Shown: piece after piece, positions 37,345 to 47,108 of the stretch
Layout of the letters: every line of letters starts with the position of its first letter
How positions within the stretch are numbered: position 1 is the first letter of the stretch
NCBI RefSeq assembly: GCF_001422445.1
Contig: NZ_LMNA01000003.1
Location: 249,996 to 313,995, forward strand
DNA from: Pseudorhodoferax sp. Leaf274
GTDB lineage: Bacteria > Pseudomonadota > Gammaproteobacteria > Burkholderiales > Burkholderiaceae_C
Direction: 5' to 3'
Length of the DNA stretch: 64,000 bases
Translations under genes and position numbers: made by a program
The notes under the pieces: generated by a model
Databases searched by the model: none
What the model was told of the DNA's origin: nothing
The model's input: only the letters and a program-made list of their open reading frames with translations

Positions 37345-38430
37345 TCAGCTGCGCTGCAGGCGCGAATGGCTGTGGACGGTTTCCACGAGTGCCGAAACAT
37401 GCTCCGGCGGCGTGTGCTGGCTGATGCCGTGGCCCAGGTTGAAGATCTGGGTCGGTCCCTGGCCGGCGCCCTGGTGCGGTGTGCCGAAGCTGTCCAGCAC
37501 GCGCCGCACTTCGGTGGCGATGGCCGCCGGCGGCGCGAACAGCACATTGGGGTCGAGGTTGCCCTGCAAGGCCTTGCGGTCGCCGACACGCGCGCGCGCC
37601 TGGCCCAGGTTCACGGTCCAGTCCAGGCCCAGCACCTCGCAGTCCAGCCCGGCCATCTGTTCCAGCCAGATGCCGCCACCCTTGGTGAACACGATGCGCG
37701 GGATGCGCTGGCCGTCGTGCTCGGTCTTGAGCTGGCCCAGCACCTGCTGCGTGTAGGCCAGGCTGAACTCCTGGAAGGCGCCATCGGCCAGCACGCCGCC
37801 CCAGCTGTCGAACAGCATCACGGCCTGGGCACCGGCCTCGATCTGGGCGTTCAGGTAGACCGCCACGGCCGTGGCGTTGATCTGCAGCATGCGGTGCATG
37901 AGGTCGGGCCGGCCGTACAGCATGCTCTTGACCAGGCGGTAGTCGTCCGAGCCCTGGCCTTCCACCATGTAGCAGGCCAGCGTCCAGGGGCTGCCCGAGA
38001 AGCCGATCAGCGGCACGCGGCCGTTCAAGGCGCGGCGGATGGAGGTGACGGCGTCGAACACGTAGCGCAGCTTGTCCATGTCGGGCACGGCCAGCCGGGC
38101 CACGGCCGCCTCGTCGCGCACCGGCGTCGCGAAGCGCGGGCCCTCGCCCAGTGCGAACGACAGCCCCAGGCCCATGGCGTCGGGCACGGTCAGGATGTCG
38201 CTGAACAGGATCGCCGCGTCCAGCGGATAGCGCTCCAGGGGCTGGAGCGTCACCTCGGTCGCGTAGCCGGGGTTGGTCGCCAGCCCCATGAAGCTGCCGG
38301 CCCGGGCGCGCGTGGCGCGGTACTCGGGCAGGTAGCGGCCAGCCTGGCGCATGAGCCAGATCGGCGTGTGGTCGGTGGCCTGGCGCAGGCAGGCGCGCAG
38401 GAACGTGTCGTTCTGGAGCGGGGCAAACAT
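37345..38430 (-). CDS. hemE: Uroporphyrinogen decarboxylase
   Basis: About 361 residues from ATG 38430 ([20 protein letters not shown]). Signatures are [20 protein letters not shown] (substrate-binding Arg pair), [14 protein letters not shown] with the catalytic Asp, [16 protein letters not shown] and [16 protein letters not shown] at the C-terminus. It decarboxylates uroporphyrinogen III to coproporphyrinogen III in haem biosynthesis. Length equals the normal enzyme. Longer in-frame readings upstream have no start consistent with the family. It is 161 bp downstream of a lipoprotein gene on the same strand. Confidence 0.96.
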   Translation of the reverse strand: MFAPLQNDTFLRACLRQATDHTPIWLMRQAGRYLPEYRATRARAGSFMGLATNPGYATEVTLQPLERYPLDAAILFSDILTVPDAMGLGLSFALGEGPRFATPVRDEAAVARLAVPDMDKLRYVFDAVTSIRRALNGRVPLIGFSGSPWTLACYMVEGQGSDDYRLVKSMLYGRPDLMHRMLQINATAVAVYLNAQIEAGAQAVMLFDSWGGVLADGAFQEFSLAYTQQVLGQLKTEHDGQRIPRIVFTKGGGIWLEQMAGLDCEVLGLDWTVNLGQARARVGDRKALQGNLDPNVLFAPPAAIATEVRRVLDSFGTPHQGAGQGPTQIFNLGHGISQHTPPEHVSALVETVHSHSRLQRS

Positions 38431-38500
38431 AGGGCGGGATTGTCGCCCACCGTCCGCCAACACCTCGCGGTGCCGAGGGCCGCGGAGCAGGCCATGCCAG

Positions 38501-38590
38501 CGCCGCCGCGGAACTGGCTCTGCCAGGCCGCTGGCGGCGTCCCCTCGAAGGGGTATGCGCGCACACGCAGTGAGCGCAAAACGGGGGTGG
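38501..38590. repeat. Degenerate Comamonadaceae-type intergenic palindromic repeat
   Basis: The stretch ctctgccaggccgctggcgg followed by cccctcga-agggg and a G-rich end (acgggggtggg) matches in outline a family of intergenic repeats I recall from Acidovorax and relatives. It lies between hemE and the upstream lipoprotein gene. The core palindrome is cccct-cga-agggg. Confidence 0.4.
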
Positions 38591-38591
38591 G

Positions 38592-39311
38592 TTATCGCAC
38601 CGGCAGGAACTGGAAGAACTGCCCGCCTAGCAGGCTCTGCACGTAGCCGATGGCAGCGCGGCGCAGCTTCTCGGTCAGGTAGGCGGCCAGCAGGTCGAGC
38701 CGGCCGATGATCTTGCCGAACTCGCGCTCGAAGCTCAGGTTGCGCTCCTGCGCATTGATCTCGTCGGCCAGCAGCAGCGGCTGGCCGGCGGTGTTGCGGC
38801 GCGTGGCCAGCAGCCAGGCGGCGGCCTCGACGTTGCGCGCGGCGTTGTGCAGCAGCTGCGGCTCCAGGCCGTCGAGCAGGTTGAAACTGGTCTTGCCGCC
38901 ATGGGCCGTGATCAGCATGTCGGCGGTGGCGTAGACGAATGCCGCCACGCGGTCGCCCGCGAAATCGGGCTGCAGCGACAGCGCCATGGCGGCGATGTCG
39001 CGCCGGCCCATCAGCGAAGCCGGCGGCTGGGCCATGCGGATCGCTGCCGCCAGGCTGTCGAGCGCTGCCTCGCGGCCGGGTTGGCCGGCGCGGCGCCACT
39101 CGGCCGGGTTGCGCCGGTACAGCTTGTCGGCCAGCAGCATCAGGCTGGACAGGTTGTCGCGCATGGCCAGCGTGGCCATGCGGTTGGTGTCCGATTGGAT
39201 CGCCTCGCCGGCCGAGGCCGGCTCGCCGCGCGCGCTGCCGCGCGTCTGCGGGGCGCTGGTGCAGCCGAGGGCGGCCAGCGGCAAGGCCAGCAGCAAGGGG
39301 CGGCGCAGCAT
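38592..39311 (-). CDS. Lipoprotein of unknown function
   Basis: About 239 residues from ATG 39311, with a lipoprotein signal peptide ([17 protein letters not shown], Cys17 after LAALG). The mature part is mostly helical, with [23 protein letters not shown] and [39 protein letters not shown]. It looks like a helical periplasmic domain found in proteobacterial lipoproteins of unknown function. It follows thiL by 4 bp on the same strand and is probably the last gene of the apaG-to-thiL transcript. Nothing in it points to a specific activity. Confidence 0.75.
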   Translation of the reverse strand: MLRRPLLLALPLAALGCTSAPQTRGSARGEPASAGEAIQSDTNRMATLAMRDNLSSLMLLADKLYRRNPAEWRRAGQPGREAALDSLAAAIRMAQPPASLMGRRDIAAMALSLQPDFAGDRVAAFVYATADMLITAHGGKTSFNLLDGLEPQLLHNAARNVEAAAWLLATRRNTAGQPLLLADEINAQERNLSFEREFGKIIGRLDLLAAYLTEKLRRAAIGYVQSLLGGQFFQFLPVR

Positions 39312-39315
39312 GCCG

Positions 39316-40272
39316 TCAGCCGAAGTGGTCGAAGGAGCCGAAGCGCTGGTCCAGCGGCTGGCCCTGGGCATCGACGACCCGCACGCCGGGCTCGGCCGTG
39401 ATGCTGCCGATCCGCGTGGCCTGCACCTGGGCCTGCGCGAGCGCGCCCTGGACCTGCCCGCGCGCCGACGGCGGTGCCGTGAACGCGAGTTCGTAGTCGT
39501 CGCCGCCGGCCAGCGCGAAGTCCAGCCGCTGGGCCGGCGAGAGCGGCGCATCGGCGCAGCCCATGAGGCCGAGCGCGGCCGTTGCCTCGATGCGCGCGCC
39601 CACGCCCGAGGCCTTGAGCATATGGCCCAGGTCGCCCAGCAGCCCGTCGCTCACGTCCACCGCCGCCGTGGCCACGCCGCGCAGCGCCAGGCCCAGCGCC
39701 ACGCGCGGCGTCGGCATTTCCATGCGCGCGCGGGCCTGCGTGAACACCGGCTGCGGCATCGCCAGCTTGCCGCGGAACACCTCCAGCGCCAGCCGGGCGT
39801 CGCCGATCGTGCCGCTCACGTAGATGTCGTCGCCGGCGCGTGCGCCCGAGCGCAGCAGCGCCTGGCCGCGCGGCACCTCGCCGAACACCGTGATGCAGAT
39901 GTTGAGCGGGCCGCGCGTGGTGTCGCCGCCCACGAGCTCGCAGCCGTGCGCATCGGCCAGCGCCAGCAGGCCCTCGGAGAACGGGGCCAGCCAGGCCGCG
40001 TCGGCCGCGGGCAGCGCCAGGGCCAGCGTGAAGGCCAGCGGCCTAGCGCCGCAGGCCGCCAGGTCCGACAGGTTCACGGCCAGCGCCTTGTGGCCCAGCG
40101 CGCGCGGGTCCACCGTGGACAGGAAGTGGCGCCCCTCGACCAGCATGTCGCTGGAGACGGCCAGCTGCATGCCGGCGGCGGGCTGCAGCAGCGCGCAGTC
40201 GTCGCCCACGCCCAGCGCGGCGCGCTGCACGGGGCGCTTGAAGAAGCGCTCGATCAGGTCGAACTCGCCCAT
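39316..40272 (-). CDS. thiL: Thiamine-monophosphate kinase
   Basis: About 318 residues from ATG 40272 (MGEFDLIERFFKRP). Typical ThiL sequence: LGVGDDCALL (metal-binding DD), SSDMLVEGRHF, KALAVNLSDLAACGARP, ELVGGDTTRG, and VDVSDGLLGDLGHMLKASGVGARIE. It phosphorylates thiamine monophosphate to thiamine pyrophosphate. Its ATG overlaps the stop of the YbdK gene by about 3 bp, so translation is coupled. Longer readings upstream belong to the YbdK frame shadow and were rejected. No TPP riboswitch lies here, as expected for an internal operon gene. Confidence 0.95.
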   Translation of the reverse strand: MGEFDLIERFFKRPVQRAALGVGDDCALLQPAAGMQLAVSSDMLVEGRHFLSTVDPRALGHKALAVNLSDLAACGARPLAFTLALALPAADAAWLAPFSEGLLALADAHGCELVGGDTTRGPLNICITVFGEVPRGQALLRSGARAGDDIYVSGTIGDARLALEVFRGKLAMPQPVFTQARARMEMPTPRVALGLALRGVATAAVDVSDGLLGDLGHMLKASGVGARIEATAALGLMGCADAPLSPAQRLDFALAGGDDYELAFTAPPSARGQVQGALAQAQVQATRIGSITAEPGVRVVDAQGQPLDQRFGSFDHFG

Positions 40273-40273
40273 C

Positions 40274-41425
40274 TCAAATGTTCCGGAAACGTTCGGCCGC
40301 CTGGCGCACCACCTCGGCCAGCAGGCGCTCCTCGCCCTGGCGCTCGCGCAGCCAGCGGGCATCGTTGCGGCTGGCCTGCACGTCGGCGCGCAGCAGCGCC
40401 AGGCCGTTCTCGGCGCCGAGTTCGCGCGCATGCGGCGCGATGCGGTCCATGGTGGCCAGGATGTGCTCGCGCAGCGCCATGTGCTCGCCCGTGGCCGGGT
40501 CGACATACACCGCCTCCAGCCCGAAGCGGCAGGCCTGGAAGCGGTTGTAGGTGTAGACCAGGTAGTCGTCGTCCGTCGGCATGAAGGGCTTGTCGTGCAT
40601 GCACCAGGCGGCCAGGCTCTGCACGTAGGCGGCGAGTGCCGCGGCGCGCTGCACCGTCAGCGGCGTGTCGAACACGCGGATCTCGATCGTGCCGTACTCG
40701 GGCTTGGGCCGGATGTCCCAATAGAAGTCCTTCATGCTCTTGACCACGCCCGTGCGCGTCATCTTGGCGAAGTAATCCTCGAAGGCGTCCCAGGTCAGCG
40801 CGAATGGCGCGCGCCCCGACAGCGGGAACGCGAACACCGAGTTCAGCCGCGCCGAGTCGAAGGCCGTGTCCTGGCCCTGCACATAGGGCGAGGAGGCCGA
40901 CAGCGCGATGCAGTGCGGGATGTAGCGCGACATCTGGTGCAGCGTGACCAGCGCGGTGTCGGCGTCCGGGCAGCCGATGTGCACGTGCTGGCCGAAGATC
41001 GTGAACTGCTTGGACAGGTAGCCGTACAGCGCCGACAGCTCGCGAAAGCGCGGCTTGTCGTAGATGCGCTGCTGGTGCCACTGCTGGAACGCATGCGTGC
41101 CGCCGCCCAGGACGGCGATGTTGAGCTTGTCGGCGCAGGACACCAGCGCATCGCGCAGCTGCGTGAGCTCGTCCAGCGCCTGGCCCGCGCTGGTGCACAC
41201 GCCGGTGGAGATCTCGATCATGCTGGAGGTCATCTCCGGCACCACCGATCCGGGCAGCTTGCGCCCGGCCACCAGGCGCAGCATGTCCTGCGCGTAGGGC
41301 GCGAGATCGTAGTTGTGCGTGTTGACGAGCTGCAGCTCCAGCTCCACGCCCAGCGACAGCGCGGCCGACCGGCCGAAGGGTTCCAGGCCGATGGGCTGTT
41401 GTGGTTCGTTGCCGGCCGTGCTCAT
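40274..41425 (-). CDS. YbdK-type carboxylate-amine ligase (glutamate-cysteine ligase 2 family)
   Basis: About 383 residues from ATG 41425. The GCS2 family pattern is clear: [18 protein letters not shown] (metal-binding Glu), [50 protein letters not shown], and [14 protein letters not shown]. YbdK proteins ligate glutamate and cysteine-like substrates weakly; the physiological product is not settled. It overlaps the antiporter gene by 4 bp (ATGA at 41422-41425) and thiL closely, so it is inside one operon. Confidence 0.9.
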   Translation of the reverse strand: MSTAGNEPQQPIGLEPFGRSAALSLGVELELQLVNTHNYDLAPYAQDMLRLVAGRKLPGSVVPEMTSSMIEISTGVCTSAGQALDELTQLRDALVSCADKLNIAVLGGGTHAFQQWHQQRIYDKPRFRELSALYGYLSKQFTIFGQHVHIGCPDADTALVTLHQMSRYIPHCIALSASSPYVQGQDTAFDSARLNSVFAFPLSGRAPFALTWDAFEDYFAKMTRTGVVKSMKDFYWDIRPKPEYGTIEIRVFDTPLTVQRAAALAAYVQSLAAWCMHDKPFMPTDDDYLVYTYNRFQACRFGLEAVYVDPATGEHMALREHILATMDRIAPHARELGAENGLALLRADVQASRNDARWLRERQGEERLLAEVVRQAAERFRNI

Positions 41426-42675
41426 TCCAATGCTCCCCGGCCGCTGTCGCCGGCCTCGCGCGCATGGTCGCGCCCGCTCTCGCCGGACCGCCGCAGCGCC
41501 AGCGTGGCGATCACCGCGCCCACCACTTCCATCATGAGAATGCAGGGCAGGGCCACGCCCGTGATGGCATCGCCGTGCGCCTTCGATGCCAGCGCGAACT
41601 GCGAGGCCAGCAGCAGCGCCACCGACGACATCGGCGACATCGCGCAGCCCGTCCACAGCGCCTGCGAGAGCGTGAGGCCGCTGCCCGGGCTGGCCAGCAC
41701 CGTGCCCAGCACCTTGGCCAGCAGGCGCACGCCCACCACGCCCAGCACCAGGGCCGCGCCGGCCGCGGTCCACACCGTGCCGGCTGCCACCGTGGAGACC
41801 AGCACGAACATCAGCATCGTCAGCATCGAGGCGGCCGTGCCCAGCTGGCGCGGCCAGATCCAGGGCCGCGGGTTGAGCTGCTTGAGCAGCAGGCCGGCCA
41901 GCAGCGCCGACAGCGCGGCCGAGCCGCCCACCAGCGTGGCCAGCGCGGTGCTGGCCGCGATCAGCGCCAGCAGCAGCATGGAGGTGTTCTCGCTGGTCGG
42001 GCTCATCACGCGCAGCGCGGCCCGGATGGCCAGGCCGAGCAGCGCGGCCACGGCCAGCGACAGGCCCAGCAGCTTGAACAGCGGCGCGATGGTCTCCAGC
42101 ACGCCGGTGTTCTCGCCGGCCTCGATGAGCCCGGCCAGCGCGCTGCCGATGGTCAGCGCGTACAGGGTGGACAGCGTGGACAGCGCGATCGCCCGCTCCG
42201 TCACCGGCCCGGCCGCGTGCACGTCCATGACCACGCGCGTGAGCACGGCGGGCGAGGCCACCACCGCGACGATGGCCAGGGCCTGTGCCGCAATGGGCGC
42301 CATGTCGAACTGGCGCAGCAGCCAGTACACGGCAGCGAAGGTCAGCACCGTTTCCGCCAGCGACTGCACCAGCACCATGGGGTTGTGCTGGAACCAGCGC
42401 AGCGAGATGCGCGCGCCGGCTTCGAAGAGCACCACGGCGATCGCGATCTCCAGCAGGAACAGCGCATTGCCGGTCAGCGGCCAGGCCGCGTCGGCGAAGC
42501 CGAAGAAGCCGGCGATGGCGCCCACCACCGAATAGCCCGCCACCTTGGGCAGGCCGCTGTGGCGCTGCACCAGGTAGCCGGCCGCAGCCGCGAAGGCCAG
42601 CACCAGGGACCAGGCCAGCGTGGGCAGGCTGGCGCTGGCGCCGTCAGCGTTCCAGAAGGTCAGCAGGTCCTGCAT
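41422..42675 (-). CDS. Cation/proton antiporter, CPA2 (KefB/Na+-H+ exchanger) family
   Basis: The 417-residue protein has 11-12 hydrophobic segments with the CPA2 pattern [49 protein letters not shown] and a later [17 protein letters not shown]. It would exchange K+ or Na+ for H+ and contribute to pH or ion homeostasis. There is no C-terminal NAD-binding (TrkA-N) domain. The N-terminus overlaps the end of the upstream membrane protein gene by 32 bp, and its end overlaps the YbdK gene. Confidence 0.85.
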   Translation of the reverse strand: MQDLLTFWNADGASASLPTLAWSLVLAFAAAAGYLVQRHSGLPKVAGYSVVGAIAGFFGFADAAWPLTGNALFLLEIAIAVVLFEAGARISLRWFQHNPMVLVQSLAETVLTFAAVYWLLRQFDMAPIAAQALAIVAVVASPAVLTRVVMDVHAAGPVTERAIALSTLSTLYALTIGSALAGLIEAGENTGVLETIAPLFKLLGLSLAVAALLGLAIRAALRVMSPTSENTSMLLLALIAASTALATLVGGSAALSALLAGLLLKQLNPRPWIWPRQLGTAASMLTMLMFVLVSTVAAGTVWTAAGAALVLGVVGVRLLAKVLGTVLASPGSGLTLSQALWTGCAMSPMSSVALLLASQFALASKAHGDAITGVALPCILMMEVVGAVIATLALRRSGESGRDHAREAGDSGRGALE

Positions 42676-44701
42676 CGGTCGGGGCTCTCCTTGGGGTGTC
42701 GTTGTCGGTCGGGGCGGCCGTGTCGGCCGCGGCGGCTGCAGCGGGCCGCCCGCTGGGCAGGAAGAACTGCAGCGGCCGGTGGCGCAGCCGTGCGCGGATG
42801 GCGGCGTAGATGCGGGCGCGGTCCACGTTGCTCACGTTGTGCGCGCGCGCCGCGACGCGGAACGCACAGTAGAAGCTGACCGCCAGGTTCAGCGCGCCGA
42901 TCAGCGGGATCGCGGCCACGCACCACCAGAAGGCGTCCTCGCGCAGCACGGCGGGTCCCAGGGCGGCTGCGGCGGCGGCCAGCTGGCCGGCCGACAGCGT
43001 CACGTGGCGCACGTCCAGGCCGATGCCGAAGAACGCCAGGAACGCCGGCACCAGGCCCAGCATGAAGCCCAGCGTGATGTTGGAGGCGAAGCCCGAGATG
43101 TTCTCGCGCATGTAGGCGGCCCAGCGCGCAGCGCGGCCGGGGTTCAGCACGCGCGTGATGCGCGGGTTGTAGCGCAGCGCGGAATCGAGCCGGTGCAGCA
43201 CGAACCAGTTCTCGGCCCAGCCGCCGACGATGCTGGCCACGAACAGCAGCACCCCCGTGAACGCCGCGAACAGCAGCGTGGGGCCGCGCAGGTCCAGCGA
43301 CTGCAGCACGTACTGCGCGCCCTTGGCGTCGAGCAGCGGATGGCCCAGCGTGTGCAGCATCGACAGGCTGATGGCCAGCACCGTGGGCACCACCACCAGC
43401 AGGTTGCCCAGCACGGCCGCCACCTGCGAGCGCGTGAGGTGGGTGATCTCGTCGACGAAGCGCGTCACCGCATCGCCCGTCAGGTCCTTGAGCTTGGCCG
43501 CCATGGCCGGCGCCGTCATGGCCGGCTGCTTGGTGGCCAGCGTGCAGTGCAGCAGCTGGATCAGCACGAAGCTCGCGGCGTAGGACACACCGGCCCAGAA
43601 GCCGCCCCAGAACGCCGACAGGCCGATGGCCATGATGCTGAACTTGAGCAGCACCGTGAAGCCGGTCAGGAAGCCGCCGCCTGCCGCCTTGCGCAGCATC
43701 TGCAGGTAGGCGCCGCGGTCGCGCGTGATGTAGTGCTCGCCGGTCTCGGCGCTGCGCTCGGCCACCTTGGCGGCCAGCAGCGAGGAGTTGGCCGTGACCA
43801 GCGCGCGCAGGCTCTTCTTGTCCTGCTCGGCCTGGGCCAGCCGCGCGATCAGGCGTGCACCGCTGAGCAGCGGCCTGCCGCCCAGCAGCATGTCCAGCAG
43901 CTCGCGCACGCGCAGGATGCGCTCGCGCAGCTGGCGCAGCCGGAACACCACGCCGACCGAGATGCCGTTCTCCTCCAGGTGCGCATAGACATCGTTGACG
44001 GCCTGGCGGCAGGCCTCCAGCCGCTCGCGCAGCTGCTGGGCGGCGGCGTCCACCGCCTCCTGCGATGCGGTCTGCCGCACGGCGCGTGCGAGCTGGTCCA
44101 CATCGCCCACCAGCGCGTGGAAGGCACGGTCGTTGCGTGCCTTGGGGCCCATGCGCAGGCGCAGTTCGGGCGCGAAGCCGTTGGCCTGGATCTGGCCGGC
44201 GCAGTAGGTGATGGCGTCCAGCACGATGCTCTGCCAGGGCGGCGTGCGCGGGTCTTCCGGGTCGGACAGCTGCCGGGCCAGGCGCTGCAGCAGCGGCTCG
44301 TCCAGCGCGGCCAGCCAGGCGCCGTCGATGCGTCGCGGGAACGCCAGCGAGAACAGCGCCGAGGCGTCCACCGTCTCGGGCGTGCCGGGCAGCAGCTTGC
44401 GCCGCAGCCGCTCGGCAAACTCGCTGGCGAAGGCCGTGCGCGGCGCGAAGCCATGGTCGCCCAGCAGCACCGAGAAGTCCACCGTCAGCACCATGGTGCG
44501 CCACCAGGCGCGCAGGCGCGGCAGCAGCTCGGGCCTGGCCTCCAGCGCCTCGACGAGGAACTGCACGCGGCTGACGGCGGCCGGCACCGACTTGCCGTCG
44601 CCGCGCACCCAGTCCAGCACCCGGATCAGCCAGATGTGGCGGTGCGCCAGCGGCGCCGACGGGTCCAGCGCATCGAGGATGCGGTTGATGTCTTGCGGCA
44701 T
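42644..44701 (-). CDS. Gcr-like integral membrane protein (commonly annotated site-specific recombinase)
   Basis: The 685-residue protein matches the family usually labelled 'site-specific recombinase' after Neisseria gcr. I see no tyrosine or serine recombinase catalytic motif. The N-terminal 320 residues are helical and soluble. The rest has about six to seven hydrophobic segments (around residues 340-400, 445-470, 490-510, 545-580, 600-620) and ends in a disordered Ala/Pro/Asp tail. It reads as a membrane protein of unknown function. It follows apaG by 10 bp and overlaps the antiporter gene, so it is part of the same transcript. Confidence 0.75.
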   Translation of the reverse strand: MPQDINRILDALDPSAPLAHRHIWLIRVLDWVRGDGKSVPAAVSRVQFLVEALEARPELLPRLRAWWRTMVLTVDFSVLLGDHGFAPRTAFASEFAERLRRKLLPGTPETVDASALFSLAFPRRIDGAWLAALDEPLLQRLARQLSDPEDPRTPPWQSIVLDAITYCAGQIQANGFAPELRLRMGPKARNDRAFHALVGDVDQLARAVRQTASQEAVDAAAQQLRERLEACRQAVNDVYAHLEENGISVGVVFRLRQLRERILRVRELLDMLLGGRPLLSGARLIARLAQAEQDKKSLRALVTANSSLLAAKVAERSAETGEHYITRDRGAYLQMLRKAAGGGFLTGFTVLLKFSIMAIGLSAFWGGFWAGVSYAASFVLIQLLHCTLATKQPAMTAPAMAAKLKDLTGDAVTRFVDEITHLTRSQVAAVLGNLLVVVPTVLAISLSMLHTLGHPLLDAKGAQYVLQSLDLRGPTLLFAAFTGVLLFVASIVGGWAENWFVLHRLDSALRYNPRITRVLNPGRAARWAAYMRENISGFASNITLGFMLGLVPAFLAFFGIGLDVRHVTLSAGQLAAAAAALGPAVLREDAFWWCVAAIPLIGALNLAVSFYCAFRVAARAHNVSNVDRARIYAAIRARLRHRPLQFFLPSGRPAAAAAADTAAPTDNDTPRRAPTDAGPADLLER

Positions 44702-44711
44702 GGCGCGCAGG

Positions 44712-45107
44712 TCAATGCAGCACCCGTGCGCCGCCGCCGGTGCCCGTGTCGGCGTCGAGGATGAAGGCCGGGATGTCGACCTCGAAGCGCGTGCCGTCCT
44801 CGGCCACGCAGAAGTAGCTGCCGCGCATCGAGCCCGTGGGCGTGTGCAGGCGGCAACCGCTGGTGTACTGGAAGGATTCGCCGGGCCGCAGCAGCGGCTG
44901 CTGGCCCACCACGCCCAGGCCCTGGACCTCCTCGGTGTGGCCGTGGCCGTCGGTGATGATCCAGTGGCGCGCGATGAGCTGCGCGGGCACGTCGCCGCGG
45001 TTGTGGACGGTCACCTGGTAGGCGAAGCTGTAGACCGCCTGCTCCGGCGAGGACTGCTCCGGCAGGTAGTGGGGTTGCGCCTCTGCGGTGAACTGGTACT
45101 TTGGCAT
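44712..45107 (-). CDS. apaG: ApaG protein (Co2+/Mg2+ efflux-associated, DUF525)
   Basis: About 131 residues from ATG 45107 ([15 protein letters not shown]). Fibronectin III-like fold with the ApaG signatures [51 protein letters not shown] and [10 protein letters not shown]. The family is associated with divalent-metal tolerance and in other bacteria is encoded with ksgA and apaH. Here it starts a long minus-strand operon and is divergent from rpe, an arrangement usual for Burkholderiales. An ATG at 45116 would add three residues and is equally possible. Confidence 0.92.
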   Translation of the reverse strand: MPKYQFTAEAQPHYLPEQSSPEQAVYSFAYQVTVHNRGDVPAQLIARHWIITDGHGHTEEVQGLGVVGQQPLLRPGESFQYTSGCRLHTPTGSMRGSYFCVAEDGTRFEVDIPAFILDADTGTGGGARVLH

Positions 45108-45173
45108 GGCCGGCATCCTACCTGCCCGGCCCTGGCCCGGATGGAATACCCGGCTCGGCGAAAATGCGCGCCC

Positions 45174-45872
45174 ATGACCGCCTCCAACAGCCTTCCTGCC
45201 TACCGCATCGCCCCCTCCCTGCTGTCCGCCGATTTCACGCGGCTCGGCGAGGAGGTCGCCAACGTCATCGCCGCTGGCGCCGACTGGATCCACTTCGACG
45301 TGATGGACAACCATTACGTGCCCAACCTGACCTTCGGCCCCATGATCTGCAAGGCGCTCAAGCCCCTGTGCAAGAAGGCCGACGGCACGCCGGTGCCCAT
45401 CGACGTGCACCTGATGGTGCAGCCCGTCGATGCACTGGCAGCCGCCTTCGCCGAGGCCGGCGCCGACCTGATCAGCTTCCATCCCGACGCCAGCACCCAC
45501 GTGCACCGCAGCGTGCAGGCGATCCGCGCGGCCGGCTGCAAGGCCGGTGTGGTGTTCAACCCGGCCGCCTCGCTGGACGTGCTGGACTGGGTGCTGGACG
45601 ACCTGGACCTGGTGCTGATCATGAGCGTGAACCCCGGCTTCGGCGGCCAGGCCTTCATCGACAGCGCGCTGCGCAAGACCGAACGCGTGCGCAAGCGCAT
45701 CGACGCCACCGGCAAGGACATCCGGCTGGAGGTGGACGGCGGCATCAAGGCCGACAACATCGCGCGCGTGGCCGCGGCCGGTGCCGACACCTTCGTGGCC
45801 GGCAGCGCCATCTTTGGCCAGAAGGACTACAAGAGCGTGATCGACAGCATGCGCGCCGCGCTGGCGGGCTGA
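45174..45872 (+). CDS. rpe: Ribulose-phosphate 3-epimerase
   Basis: About 232 residues from ATG 45174. It has the TIM-barrel signatures [37 protein letters not shown] (metal-binding His/Asp), [26 protein letters not shown] and [13 protein letters not shown]. It interconverts ribulose-5-phosphate and xylulose-5-phosphate in the pentose phosphate and Calvin cycles. In many betaproteobacteria rpe precedes gph and the trpE genes; here gph lies 6.6 kb further on, with a minus-strand four-gene cluster between. Confidence 0.96.
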   Translation: MTASNSLPAYRIAPSLLSADFTRLGEEVANVIAAGADWIHFDVMDNHYVPNLTFGPMICKALKPLCKKADGTPVPIDVHLMVQPVDALAAAFAEAGADLISFHPDASTHVHRSVQAIRAAGCKAGVVFNPAASLDVLDWVLDDLDLVLIMSVNPGFGGQAFIDSALRKTERVRKRIDATGKDIRLEVDGGIKADNIARVAAAGADTFVAGSAIFGQKDYKSVIDSMRAALAG

Positions 45873-45889
45873 ACGGCGCGCCGGGCCGC

Positions 45890-46459
45890 TCAGGCCTTCT
45901 TCGCGCGCGGCGTCTTCTTCCTGGCGGCCGTCCGGGCCCTGGGCGCGGGCTTGGCGGCCGCGCTGGCCTCGGCCTGTGCATCCTCCAGCCAGGCGAGCGC
46001 ATCCACCTGGGCCATGAAGTGCCGCAGGTAGTCCGGCGCGCAGCCGCGCATGAGCTGCAGCGCCTGGTGCACCAGGTGTTCCGAATTCAGCGGGCCGGGG
46101 TTCTCGGGGGCGTCGGCCAGCGCGTGGTTCAACCGCTTCTCGGCGTGGAGCCGGGCCCAGGTGCTGCGGAAGAACTGCAGCATTTCCGGCTCGGCGGCCT
46201 GGCCCGCACGCGGGCCCTTGGGCACGGCGGGCGGGCGCAGCACCTGCAGCAGGCCGGCCATCGGGCCCGGGGCGCCGGGGGTGGCCGTTCCGCCAACGCG
46301 CGGCGGCGCGGCGGGCCGGGGCTGCGCCTGCAGGACGGCCAGACGTGCCTCCAGCAGCGCGCGCTCGGCGCCCGTGCGCTGGGCCGCGCGCCGCGCCAGC
46401 GCCGCGACGAAGTGCGCGTGCAGCGGGTCGGCGGCGGTGCTGGCGAGCTGGTCAGCCAC
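45890..46459 (-). CDS. DUF2894-like protein with histone-H1-like basic tail
   Basis: About 189 residues from a GTG at 46459 that overlaps the stop of the OmpA-like gene, indicating coupling. The core (residues 1-145) includes LHAHFVAALARRAAQRTGAER, MLQFFRSTWARLHAEKRL and GPLNSEHLVHQALQLMRGCAPDYLRHFMAQVDALAWLE. I associate it with the DUF2894 family found next to DUF802 genes. The C-terminal 30 residues are Ala/Lys/Pro/Arg-rich (TAARKKTPRAKKA), like the DNA-binding tail of histone H1. It is cytoplasmic. The role is unknown; the basic tail makes nucleic-acid contact possible. Confidence 0.7.
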   Translation of the reverse strand: MADQLASTAADPLHAHFVAALARRAAQRTGAERALLEARLAVLQAQPRPAAPPRVGGTATPGAPGPMAGLLQVLRPPAVPKGPRAGQAAEPEMLQFFRSTWARLHAEKRLNHALADAPENPGPLNSEHLVHQALQLMRGCAPDYLRHFMAQVDALAWLEDAQAEASAAAKPAPRARTAARKKTPRAKKA

Positions 46460-47108
46460 GGGGCTTGGTGTTGGTGCGGGCCGGGCGCGGCGTCGGCGCC
46501 ATTTCCACGCGGCGGTTGCGGGCCCGGCCATCGGCATCGGCGTTGGAGGCCACGGCCTGCTCGGAGCCGAAGGCCGCGGCGAACACGGCCGACGCGGGGA
46601 TGCCTTCCTCGATCAGCGTGCGCGTGACGGTCAGCGCGCGCTGGGCCGACAGCTCCCAGTTGTCGGCGAACTGGCGGTTGCTCGCGCGCACCTGGCGGTC
46701 GTCGGTGAAGCCGCTGACCATCAGGATCTCGTCGCGCTGCTGCAGATAGCTGGCCAGCGGGCCGGCCAGGCTTTGCAGCAGCTGGCGCCCCTCGGGCTGC
46801 AGTTCGTTGGAGTTGAAGGCGAACAGCACGCTGCCGCTGATGCCGATGCGGCCGTTGTCCAGCGTCACGCGGCCGGCCGCGAGCGGGCCGGACAGGGCCT
46901 GTTCCAGCGTCTGCAGCCGCTGCGCCTGGGCCTGGCGCTGGGCGATCTCGGCCTGCAGCCGCGTGTCCAGCTCCAGCTGCATGCCGATCACGCCGACCAG
47001 GATCAGCACGAAGGCGCCCAGCAGGCCGGCCATCAGGTCGGCGAAGGCCGTCCAGACCGGGGCGGCGGCATCGTGGCCGAGGCCGTCGTCGAGCTCGTCG
47101 GCGGTCAT
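46452..47108 (-). CDS. MotB/OmpA-like membrane protein of the DUF802 cluster
   Basis: The 218-residue protein has one N-terminal membrane helix (about residues 18-46, WTAFADLMAGLLGAFVLIL) with an aspartate at its start (D24), the position of the proton-carrying Asp in MotB-type stator proteins. A coiled-coil linker follows and then an OmpA-like peptidoglycan-binding domain: SVLFAFNSNELQPEGRQLL, VSGFTDDRQ, NWELSAQRALTVTRTLIEEGI and NRRVEM at the end. It is translationally coupled to the DUF802 gene (ATGA overlap at 47105-47108). It most likely forms an ion-driven stator complex with the DUF802 protein. Confidence 0.85.
   Translation of the reverse strand: MTADELDDGLGHDAAAPVWTAFADLMAGLLGAFVLILVGVIGMQLELDTRLQAEIAQRQAQAQRLQTLEQALSGPLAAGRVTLDNGRIGISGSVLFAFNSNELQPEGRQLLQSLAGPLASYLQQRDEILMVSGFTDDRQVRASNRQFADNWELSAQRALTVTRTLIEEGIPASAVFAAAFGSEQAVASNADADGRARNRRVEMAPTPRPARTNTKPRG

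Noticed and set aside
39316..40272. A TPP riboswitch upstream of thiL
   Set aside because: thiL is overlapped by the preceding gene and no untranslated leader exists.
42644..44701. Gcr-like protein as evidence of a mobile element
   Set aside because: No recombinase motif, no flanking repeats and a housekeeping operon context.
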